Positions 1-5,964 of a stretch of DNA of 7,161 nucleotides are shown here, piece after piece (the stretch's first letter is position 1; each line of letters begins with the position of its first letter). The notes below the pieces were generated by a model that saw nothing but the letters and a program-made list of their open reading frames with translations, was not told the origin of the DNA and did no database searches. Position numbers and translations under genes: made by a program. Origin of the DNA: Verrucomicrobiales bacterium. Its GTDB lineage: Bacteria; Verrucomicrobiota; Verrucomicrobiia; Verrucomicrobiales; DEV007. The DNA is taken from NCBI GenBank assembly GCA_013003335.1, contig JABDJT010000134.1, forward strand, positions 1-7,161. The letters run 5' to 3'.

Positions 1-276
1 CGGATCAACCGGCGCAGGGGCGACATTGAGAAACGTGGGCGGAACTTTGTACGATTTCGTCATCAACCCAAGCCGCTCCTCGTTCATTTTTTTCACCTTT
101 TCCTCGAATTCTTTCAGCTTCTTCGGATCGGGTCCCTTCCCTTTTTTGTCCTGGCTGAACAGGAAATCGCCGGAACTGAAGAAGGCAAAAACTCCGACAA
201 GCAAAAAACGAATCAATAGGGTTCGTTTGCCAATCCACCCCTGTTGGTTCGTTATAAAAAAAAATTGGTTACTCAT
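1..276 (-). CDS. Hypothetical exported or membrane-anchored protein, N-terminal part (runs off left edge)
   Basis: I do not recognise this protein. Reading from ATG at 276 gives 92 open codons to the window edge. It begins MSNQFFF, then has a basic stretch (GKRTLLIR), a hydrophobic segment (residues 20-37, FLLVGVFAFF core) like a signal peptide or anchor, and a charged Lys/Glu-rich part (about residues 41-70) likely to be helical. It then becomes Pro/Val-rich. The ATG lies 13 bases past the hydrolase stop, so the two probably share a transcript. The start is uncertain. A TTG at 216 would give MIRFLLVGVFAFF, a more typical signal peptide, and would put the 46-bp repeat (209-254) mostly upstream of the gene, as at the other two sites. 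A run of nine T's lies just after the ATG in the coding strand. No Shine-Dalgarno sequence precedes either start. The charged region reads as genuine coding sequence, but function is unknown. Confidence 0.6.
   Translation of the reverse strand, partial: MSNQFFFITNQQGWIGKRTLLIRFLLVGVFAFFSSGDFLFSQDKKGKGPDPKKLKEFEEKVKKMNEERLGLMTKSYKVPPTFLNVAPAPVDP
209..254. repeat. Near-palindromic 46-bp repeat, copy A
   Basis: This copy aligns without gaps to copies at 4300-4345 and 5911-5956, about 34 of 46 identical to the former. It starts CGAATCAA, has the shared core GTTTGCCAA, and ends CCCTGTT..TTCG. It is the most palindromic copy: its first and last 17 bases match as an inverted repeat at 13 positions, with two further pairs able to wobble in plus-strand RNA. 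Because of the symmetry it also aligns to the others when reversed (about 31 of 43), so its orientation cannot be fixed. It lies between the hydrolase stop and the hydrophobic leader of the next minus-strand gene, overlapping that gene's N-terminal codons if the ATG at 276 is used. On the minus strand the stem is followed by six T's (208-203). Confidence 0.7.
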
Positions 277-289
277 CTCTAAACTGTTG

Positions 290-1624
290 TCACTCAGCTA
301 ATCTCACCGGTGCCTCGCGGCTGATTCTTGATTTGAAATCACCCAAAAACTGCCAATGCGTCGGCTGATTTAAATCGACCTCCGCCATGATCACTGTGCC
401 CCATTCGTCCGCTTCGGCAATCCGGTTTCCTTCACGATCCCAGACCGCCGTCTTCATCCAGTTCGATTCGTGATTCGTGTAGGTCGAAGTGACGAGATAA
501 ACGCCGTTTTCCGCGCAGCGGGCTGCGGCGAGCCTTGGATTTCCTCCCCAAATCGGCAGAGCGATCACCTCCGCGCCCTGGAAGGAAAGTTCCCGGGCGA
601 CCTCGGGAAAAAACACGTCGTAGCACACCATCATTCCGACTTTCCCGAAGCGGGTTTCAAAAACCGGGTATTCGGTTCCCGGCGAAATCCCCTGCTGAAT
701 TTCCTCCCTTGGAAGCGTCACCTTCCGATACTTGCCGATGATTTCGCCATCCGGACCGAGCAAAACGGCGGTATTGAAAACCTCGTGCCCGTCCCGTTCG
801 GGCAAACTCGCCACGATGTGGGTATCGTGTTTTTTCGCCAGCGCGCCGAAAAATTTCGTACTCGGCCCGGGAACCGGCTCAGCGGCTTCGGCGTAAACGG
901 AGGTTACGCCTTTGCAGGTGGAAAACTCACCCAGCACGATCAAATCCGCCCCTTGCCGGGCGGCCTTTTCGATCAACGGCACGAGTGCCTCGCGATTTGC
1001 AGTGACTGATTTTTTGCCATTTTCGCCGGTGATGCCGGAGAGATTGTGATGCACGGCCGCCAGTTTCACGAGACGGGGCGGCAACGGTTTCGTTTCGACG
1101 AGATTTACGTCCCGCCATGTCACTTTCCCGGAATCGGTCCAACGCAGGTGAAGCTGTATGTGCGCTTCAGTGGCGTCCTCCGGCGCGAGATAGGTTTCTT
1201 TCACCAAAACCGAGCCGTCTTTCCGCGTTTCGAAATCGCGGGGAAAATCGGGCCGGGCGCTGTCGGTATCCTTTCCAAAATAGGCCGGATTCACCTTGTA
1301 CGGGCTCAACACCGGTTTTCCGTTCTCGCCATACCACTCGATCCGGACCACGCAGCTGCGGCGCTCGTGCTCGATGTTTTCCGCGATCCGCACGGCGGAG
1401 AATTCGTAGGTATTTCCGCCTTTGATTGGAAAAACGCCGAGAAAATGTCCGTTCGTTCCCGGCTTTTCTGATTCGAGAATCAAGTCACCGTTTTCCGGCT
1501 GCGTAAATTTGGGCGCGATTTCGGCGCGGGGAGATTTTTCTTTCCAGGCGCCCTCCTGGGCGATCGCAACGGAACCTACGGCCAGTGAGACAGCGGTTTG
1601 GAGAAGGAATAAAAGGCGGATCAT
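290..1624 (-). CDS. Exported carbon-nitrogen hydrolase (nitrilase superfamily) with extra N-terminal domain
   Basis: A 444-residue protein. The nitrilase superfamily hydrolyses C-N bonds of nitriles or amides through a Glu-Lys-Cys triad, and all three residues are present: E233 (in VLGEFS), K301 (in YRKVTLP) and C334 (in MVCYDVFFPE). The catalytic domain fills about residues 190-440. Residues 1-22 form a signal peptide (hydrophobic run ending AIA before Gln), so it should act outside the cytoplasm. Residues 23-185 form an additional domain rich in beta-like segments, perhaps a jelly-roll or carbohydrate-binding type, not identified further. I chose ATG at 1624 because it starts directly with the signal peptide; an in-frame TTG at 1669 would put 15 polar residues in front. 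The gene is divergent from pelD and 13 bases upstream of the unknown gene on its own strand. Substrate is unknown, and a role in Pel biology is not supported by sequence. Confidence 0.85.
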   Translation of the reverse strand: MIRLLFLLQTAVSLAVGSVAIAQEGAWKEKSPRAEIAPKFTQPENGDLILESEKPGTNGHFLGVFPIKGGNTYEFSAVRIAENIEHERRSCVVRIEWYGENGKPVLSPYKVNPAYFGKDTDSARPDFPRDFETRKDGSVLVKETYLAPEDATEAHIQLHLRWTDSGKVTWRDVNLVETKPLPPRLVKLAAVHHNLSGITGENGKKSVTANREALVPLIEKAARQGADLIVLGEFSTCKGVTSVYAEAAEPVPGPSTKFFGALAKKHDTHIVASLPERDGHEVFNTAVLLGPDGEIIGKYRKVTLPREEIQQGISPGTEYPVFETRFGKVGMMVCYDVFFPEVARELSFQGAEVIALPIWGGNPRLAAARCAENGVYLVTSTYTNHESNWMKTAVWDREGNRIAEADEWGTVIMAEVDLNQPTHWQFLGDFKSRISREAPVRLAE

Positions 1625-1637
1625 GACAGGGTTATTC
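1625..1637 (-). repeat. Possible fragment of the 46-bp repeat at the hydrolase start
   Basis: On the minus strand GAATAACCCTGTC directly precedes the hydrolase ATG. It matches the left arm of copies B and C (GAATCAACCCTGTC) at 13 of 14 positions with one base missing. No right arm is visible, because the coding sequence follows at once. It could be a truncated or ancestral half-site, or chance. Confidence 0.3.
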
Positions 1638-1684
1638 AATCTGATTTCTCTCCGCCCTTCAATCTTCAAAACAAATCGACGATT

Positions 1685-1711
1685 CGGACCGAAGTGGAGG
1701 CTGGCGGTCCG
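1685..1711. promoter_or_regulatory. Inverted repeat in divergent promoter region, possible operator
   Basis: CGGACCG (1685-1691) and CGGTCCG (1705-1711) are perfect 7-bp complements separated by 13 bases. The left arm also sits in a smaller palindrome, TTCGG-A-CCGAA (1683-1693). The site is upstream of the proposed pelD promoter and within the likely leader or promoter of the hydrolase gene. It could bind a dimeric regulator or fold in the hydrolase leader RNA. Short GC-rich inverted repeats arise by chance, so this is tentative. Confidence 0.25.
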
Positions 1712-1734
1712 GGCGAACTCTCCCCAAGTCTGAA

Positions 1735-1763
1735 TTGGAACTCTGGGGATTCAGGGCTAATAT
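1735..1763 (+). promoter_or_regulatory. Candidate sigma70-type promoter for the pelDEFG operon
   Basis: TTGGAA (1735-1740) and TAATAT (1758-1763) are separated by exactly 17 bases and match the -35 and -10 consensus at four of six positions each. Initiation around 1770 would leave a leader of about 20 bases before the pelD ATG at 1791. The -10 lies in the most AT-rich stretch of the 166-base divergent intergenic region. No Shine-Dalgarno sequence is seen before the ATG. I found no equally convincing promoter for the divergent hydrolase gene. Confidence 0.4.
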
Positions 1764-1790
1764 TTAACTTTTCCGAAGTATCTGCAGCCC

Positions 1791-3281
1791 ATGTCCTCGC
1801 ACGCTCAATTGCCGAAATCCGCACCGGACCGGCTTGTCAGGCTCGAAGACGATCTTAGTCGTCTCAGGACCGGCTTCGCTTTCAGTTCGCTGCCGCTCGA
1901 CGCGATTGTTCTGACCGTGCTACTTGGCGGGTTGAATTTTTTCGTTTCACCCGATGACCCGGGTTGGATGAACCTCAATCCTACCCCTTGGATTTTACTA
2001 CCAATGATCCTTGGTGGCCGGTATGGAACGGGAGGTGGCACGACCGGGATTCTCGTCGCCATCGCCGCCCTAGTGGGTCTGATTTTCGCTACGGGCGGCC
2101 GCCAGCCGCCATTCGATCTCATTTCAAGCCGGCCCTACTTCTTTCTCGGCCTGATTGGTGCCGGAGTTATTTCCAGCTTGATCCATGCCCTCGTCGCCGG
2201 GCGGGTCCGCCGTCTGCGATCCCTCGCGGACAAACTGGAAACGCAGAATACCAGGCTTCAGGAGGATTGTATTCTTTACCGGGAAAATGAGGCCGCTCTG
2301 CAGGAATCCCTGCTTCTTCACGGAGCAGAGTACGCATCCCTGACGGAGGCTATGGCTCACCTTTTCAGCACTGAAAAGGCCGATATCGAGTCCGGCCTGC
2401 TGGAGATTTTTCACCAGCAACTGGGAGTAACTGCCTCGTCCATTTATGTGCGGCCGGAAGGCAGTTCCTCGAAAGATATTGATTCGTTTCAGCTGGCCGC
2501 GACGAGAGGGAATCCGGAACAAATTCCGGACAACGTGCCCGGTTCGCAAAACCCGATGTTCAGCAAAGCGGTGGAAGAGGAAGAAGTAATTGCCTCAACC
2601 CGCATGACTGGTCCCCGGGAAACCAACGAGTTGGAAGACCGGGCCGATCCGATTCTCGCCGTCATTCCGTGGGGGACGCGTCCGGGCCAGACTGACGCCC
2701 TCTGCGTACTATTCCGCATGGCTTTCGACCGGGTCAGTTGGGAGTCACTCTCCCGAATCGAAGCGGTGTTCGATTGGGCAATGGCCCGGCGCCAGCATCA
2801 GGGTACCGGGTTTACCTCTGAAGAAAATCAAATCCTCGGTCCACATTCCTTTTTTCATCGATTCGATCAGGCAAAGCAGGCCGCCACCTCCCTGAACCTC
2901 GAGTCCCGAATGATCATCTTTGCACCGCTGTCAGAACGAATGGACAGCACTGCCCAAACGCAGTTTGTCGAATCGCTTCAGGAACTCATTCGCCGCACTG
3001 ATTGCCTCGGGGCAATCACCTCGATGCGTGGCGACTATGCTATTGGCCTGCTTACCCTGGCCGGTTCCGAAAAAGCGGCTGAATTGTATGCCTCCCGCCT
3101 GATCGATCAGGCTGCCGTTACCGGAATCGGCTTCCAGATTTATGAGATTTTCGATCCCGTACTCGAAGCCGCCCTCAACGAAAATTGCGCTGTCGCACAG
3201 GCCACAGAGGATTCCTCTTCCTCCTCAAGCCGGGAACGGACGACTCCAACCGACACGACAGAAGCCACCGTTGTTTCCTGA
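1791..3281 (+). CDS. pelD: PelD, inner-membrane c-di-GMP receptor for Pel polysaccharide synthesis
   Basis: A 496-residue protein with PelD architecture. Four hydrophobic segments (about 35-53, 63-78, 83-101, 115-136) are followed by a coiled-coil-like stretch (138-175), a GAF-like domain (about 180-335) and a degenerate GGDEF-like domain (about 345-465). In Pseudomonas aeruginosa PelD, c-di-GMP binds an I-site RxxD (R367, D370) plus R402, and loss of binding stops Pel production. Here R401-R-T-D404 and R436 have the same spacings (3 and 35 residues). The GGDEF position reads SMRGDYA, so no cyclase activity is expected. The cytoplasmic tail is longer than I expect for the family (about 455 residues) and ends in a Ser/Thr-rich stretch (about 474-496). 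It is the first gene of the operon here and overlaps pelE by one base. The family call is strong; c-di-GMP binding is inferred from motif spacing. Confidence 0.88.
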   Translation: MSSHAQLPKSAPDRLVRLEDDLSRLRTGFAFSSLPLDAIVLTVLLGGLNFFVSPDDPGWMNLNPTPWILLPMILGGRYGTGGGTTGILVAIAALVGLIFATGGRQPPFDLISSRPYFFLGLIGAGVISSLIHALVAGRVRRLRSLADKLETQNTRLQEDCILYRENEAALQESLLLHGAEYASLTEAMAHLFSTEKADIESGLLEIFHQQLGVTASSIYVRPEGSSSKDIDSFQLAATRGNPEQIPDNVPGSQNPMFSKAVEEEEVIASTRMTGPRETNELEDRADPILAVIPWGTRPGQTDALCVLFRMAFDRVSWESLSRIEAVFDWAMARRQHQGTGFTSEENQILGPHSFFHRFDQAKQAATSLNLESRMIIFAPLSERMDSTAQTQFVESLQELIRRTDCLGAITSMRGDYAIGLLTLAGSEKAAELYASRLIDQAAVTGIGFQIYEIFDPVLEAALNENCAVAQATEDSSSSSSRERTTPTDTTEATVVS

Positions 3282-4291
3282 TGAAACTTGCCACCCTCAT
3301 CATATTGTCCCCCGTCTTCGCCTGCCTCGACGGAGTGGCGCTCCTGGTGATCTTCGGCGAACCGGTTTTTGATCCAGTCGCGACCCAAATGATCGGAGTC
3401 AGTCTGCACCTGTTCTCCGTTGCAATGATCTTCGCACTTGTCTTCTGGGCACCTGCCGCCCCAGGACGACGCGGACGCCGCACAGTAGCAGTTTTTTGTG
3501 CAACGATCAGCCTGCTCACCCCGGTACTCGGGCCCCTGGTCGTCGCCTTTCTCCTGCCCGGATTTTCAAGAAAGTATGAAGCCGCTCCGAATCCACGCGA
3601 ATTTTTCTTTGGCAATCCTCTTCATAAAAATCGGCGCCAATCCAGACCCATACCCATCCCGGCTTCCGAGCCGCTGGTCTATCATTTTGTTCAGGAGCCA
3701 ACCCGCGAATCTCACCGGCTCGCTATTCCCCTGCTCCAAAACCGGCCCGATCGGAGATCCCTGACCCTCCTTAAAAAACTGAAATCCGACGGCGACTCCC
3801 GAACCCGGCTTATTGCGCAAAGCGCCCTCGAATCCACCACTGAGATACGCGGGAAAAATCTTTCCCGGCTCCGCCGCAAGGCCCAGAATTTTCCGGACGA
3901 TTTCGAATCCCATCTCGAATTGGCCGAACTCATCCTCGTCACCGTTGAAACCGGAATTTTCCCGCCGTTTCAGCATCCCTCCCTGCTCGCAGAAGCCGAA
4001 CAAGCCTTCACCCGTGCCGTCGAACTTCGCCCCGACGACGCAACTTCGCTGTTCGGAAAATCTCTCACCCTGATCCGACTCGACCGGACAGATGAGGTGC
4101 CGGATTGGTATGGCAGACTTTGCGCCGTGCCCGATTCCGCCACCTATCTGGCTCGCCTCGAAGCGGAATTTTTCTCATCCACCGGCAACTGGCAACGCAC
4201 CCGCGAGGCTGTTTTGAAACTGAAATCCGCGCTGCCTGCGACCTGCGTCCATTTCTGGGCGGGCCGGAAACGAGCGCCCGCGATGACTTGA
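3281..4291 (+). CDS. pelE: PelE, membrane-anchored TPR protein of the Pel synthase complex
   Basis: A 336-residue protein, close to the roughly 330 of Pseudomonas PelE. The ATG at 3281 shares its A with the pelD stop (TGATG), typical of translational coupling. A longer in-frame reading from 3185 would lie inside pelD and is not credible. The N-terminal 90 residues hold two or three hydrophobic segments (about 3-25, 38-57, 68-90). A Pro/Arg-rich linker follows, then a helical region with at least one clear TPR unit (residues 232-270, AEQAFTRAVELRPDDA core) and probably others around 205-225 and 275-320. PelE is thought to help assemble PelD, PelF and PelG in the inner membrane, with TPRs acting as protein-protein contacts. 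PelE is poorly conserved in sequence, so the call rests on position, length and TM-plus-TPR layout. Confidence 0.8.
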   Translation: MKLATLIILSPVFACLDGVALLVIFGEPVFDPVATQMIGVSLHLFSVAMIFALVFWAPAAPGRRGRRTVAVFCATISLLTPVLGPLVVAFLLPGFSRKYEAAPNPREFFFGNPLHKNRRQSRPIPIPASEPLVYHFVQEPTRESHRLAIPLLQNRPDRRSLTLLKKLKSDGDSRTRLIAQSALESTTEIRGKNLSRLRRKAQNFPDDFESHLELAELILVTVETGIFPPFQHPSLLAEAEQAFTRAVELRPDDATSLFGKSLTLIRLDRTDEVPDWYGRLCAVPDSATYLARLEAEFFSSTGNWQRTREAVLKLKSALPATCVHFWAGRKRAPAMT

Positions 4292-4299
4292 ACCTTCTC

Positions 4300-4345
4300 C
4301 GAATCAACCCTGTCTGTTTGCCAAACCAACCCTGTTCATTCGATT
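4300..4345 (+). repeat. Near-palindromic 46-bp repeat, copy B (pelE-pelF spacer)
   Basis: This copy fills most of the 64-base spacer, from 9 bases after the pelE stop to 10 bases before the pelF ATG. It differs from copy C at only three of 46 positions. The ends CGAAT and ATTCG are inverted repeats, extendable past one mismatch by three more pairs. The centre GTTTG-C-CAAAC is a small perfect palindrome. Inside, CAACCCTGT occurs twice at a 22-base interval. Without the repeat the spacer would be only about 18 bases. Confidence 0.85.
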
Positions 4346-4355
4346 CCCCGGCTTG

Positions 4356-5906
4356 ATGCTGCCTTCTCTTCAAAATCCAAGCGCCGACATTTGCCTCATC
4401 CTGGAAGGCACCTATCCCTATGATCGCGGAAGCGTCGCAACCGGGGTTCACCGAATGATCTCGGCGATGCCCAACTTGAAATTCGCCCTGTTTTTTATCG
4501 GCACGGAAAGGCGATTGGCGCGTGAAAAAGCGTTCGAACTGCCCGATAACGTCACCGAACTGACAGAAATCTTCCTGTTCGACGACGAATTCGCCGCGAC
4601 TGAGCTTCCAAAATTCGCCAAACGACCCCCTTTCCGGGTTTTCAAACCCTTGCTGGAAAAACTCAGAATAGTCCTGAATCAGCCGGAGGATTCCGACGAA
4701 ACGATCAACGAGTTGTCCGCGGAATTGGTAAAAACTGCGCCCGGCTGCGATTTCGATTGGTTCTGGAAAAACCCCGGGACCTGCAAATTACTCACCGAAT
4801 TCTACGAAACCCGCTATTCCGACGAATCATTTCAGGATTACCTCCTGAACCTGAAATCCCTCCTGCAACCGGTTTGGCGGCTCTTCCAGGCCTCTCCAAC
4901 CTTACCGCCGGCTTCCTGCTACCACAGCTTTTCGACCGGATACGCCGGTCTCATCGGAGCACAGGCCTGCCGATTTTTCGGGGATTCCGGGTTTTTGATC
5001 AGTGAACACGAGATTTCCATCCGCAAACGAATCATGGAACTACTCCATGCGGAATGGGCCGACCTGTCCATCAATGGAATTTCTCCCCTCCAGACCGGGG
5101 TTCAGCCGCTCCGTCAACTGTGGATCGATTTTTTCATTCAAACCGCCAGGCTTGCCTACGAGTCGGCCGATCAAATCGTCTCGCAATTTCAGAAAAATGC
5201 CGACTACCAGGCCGAGTTCGGAGCGGATCCGCGAAACATCAGCGTCATTCCAGCCGGAGTCAGTCTTCGAAAAATGGAAGCGGTTCGCCGTGCCCGGGCC
5301 GAGCGCCTTCGAATCCAACCGGATCGAAAGACCGTCGGATTCCTCGGTCGCATCAACTCGAGCAAAAATGTGAAAATGTTGCTGTATGCGGCCCGGATTA
5401 CAGCCGATCGCCTTCCCGGTACCCGATTTTTGATCGCCGGATCGGCCGAGGAGGACTTGGAATACTATACCGAATGCCGGTCTCTCCGGGCAGAATTGAA
5501 ACTCGAATCTGTCGTAAAATTTATCGGGCCCGCTGAGGCGGAAGACGTTCTTCCAAGATTCGATGTCCTCGCCCTGAGCGGCAGCAGCGACCATCTCCCA
5601 TTTCCGATTCTCGGAGCGTTCGGCGCACAGATTCCAGTCGTCGCAACGGATATCGGAGCATGCCGGGAACTCATTGAAGGCCGGTCAGACGACGATTTGG
5701 GGCAAGCTGGCCGCGTCGTGCCGATTGCGAAACCGGAATTGATGGCCGATGCCCTCGTCGAAATTCTCTCCGATCCCGGATTGAAGAACCGCTGCGGAAC
5801 AATCGGTCGCGCTCGCGCGGAAGCCTGTTACACCGAAACCGCTGTTATCGCTGAATACCGGGATCTCTACGATCGATTGTCCGGCCCAATCGTCGCTTTT
5901 CCGTGA
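4356..5906 (+). CDS. pelF: PelF-like GT4 glycosyltransferase with altered catalytic motif
   Basis: A 516-residue GT-B protein matching PelF (about 507 residues) from end to end: the N-terminal LEGTYPY (residues 16-22), LISEHE near 214-219, the nucleotide-binding GR...K of the C-terminal domain (R332, K337), IPVVATDIGACRELIEG, and GRVVPIA. PelF is the soluble transferase that builds the Pel chain from UDP-sugar. Several signature positions differ from the usual family sequence. The EX7E motif (normally SEGxPxxxLE) reads D412-H-L-P-F-P-I-L-G420, losing both glutamates. The N-terminal RGGVSSW loop reads RGSVATG (24-30), and EHGIY reads EHEIS (217-221). No frameshift or stop is present, so the gene appears maintained. 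I start at ATG 4356; a TTG lies one codon earlier. No Shine-Dalgarno sequence is visible. Family assignment is firm; activity is uncertain. Confidence 0.87.
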   Translation: MLPSLQNPSADICLILEGTYPYDRGSVATGVHRMISAMPNLKFALFFIGTERRLAREKAFELPDNVTELTEIFLFDDEFAATELPKFAKRPPFRVFKPLLEKLRIVLNQPEDSDETINELSAELVKTAPGCDFDWFWKNPGTCKLLTEFYETRYSDESFQDYLLNLKSLLQPVWRLFQASPTLPPASCYHSFSTGYAGLIGAQACRFFGDSGFLISEHEISIRKRIMELLHAEWADLSINGISPLQTGVQPLRQLWIDFFIQTARLAYESADQIVSQFQKNADYQAEFGADPRNISVIPAGVSLRKMEAVRRARAERLRIQPDRKTVGFLGRINSSKNVKMLLYAARITADRLPGTRFLIAGSAEEDLEYYTECRSLRAELKLESVVKFIGPAEAEDVLPRFDVLALSGSSDHLPFPILGAFGAQIPVVATDIGACRELIEGRSDDDLGQAGRVVPIAKPELMADALVEILSDPGLKNRCGTIGRARAEACYTETAVIAEYRDLYDRLSGPIVAFP

Positions 5907-5910
5907 AAAA

Positions 5911-5956
5911 CGAATCAACCCTGTCTGTCCGCCAAACCAACCCTTTTCATTCGATT
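5911..5956 (+). repeat. Near-palindromic 46-bp repeat, copy C (pelF-pelG spacer)
   Basis: This copy starts 4 bases after the pelF stop and ends 8 bases before the pelG ATG, so it is nearly the whole 58-base spacer. It is 43 of 46 identical to copy B. The three changes are TT to CC in the centre, which breaks the small GTTTG/CAAAC palindrome, and one G to T in the right arm. The CGAAT/ATTCG ends are kept. It is flanked by AAAAA on the left and a T-rich stretch on the right. Confidence 0.85.
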
Positions 5957-5964
5957 TTCCAGGA

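Noticed and set aside
61..90. ATCAACCC...GTTCATT resembling parts of the repeat arms
   Set aside because: Only short words match, with the wrong spacing, inside sequence that reads well as coding for the left-edge protein.
5..238. 77-codon minus-strand reading frame starting at a GTG
   Set aside because: It is Arg/Cys-rich and in a different frame from the left-edge protein, whose Lys/Glu-rich helix and hydrophobic leader look far more like real protein.
470..1009. 179-codon plus-strand reading frame opposite the hydrolase gene
   Set aside because: It lies wholly antisense to a gene with an intact catalytic triad, has no recognisable domain and an atypical composition. It is a frame shadow.
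3185..3280. Upstream extension of pelE inside pelD
   Set aside because: The extra residues would overlap conserved pelD coding sequence. The ATG at 3281 overlapping the pelD stop and leading straight into the membrane segment is the better start.
4065..4451. Minus-strand reading frames across the pelE-pelF and pelF-pelG spacers sharing a GWFGxQTGLIR peptide
   Set aside because: The shared peptide comes from the DNA repeat. The rest of each frame is antisense to pelE, pelF or pelG and the two have nothing else in common.
5040..5594. 184-codon minus-strand reading frame inside pelF
   Set aside because: It is antisense to clearly conserved PelF sequence and has no recognisable features.
209..5956. 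CRISPR array
   Set aside because: The three repeat copies are 1.6-4 kb apart between genes, with no regular spacers and no cas genes.
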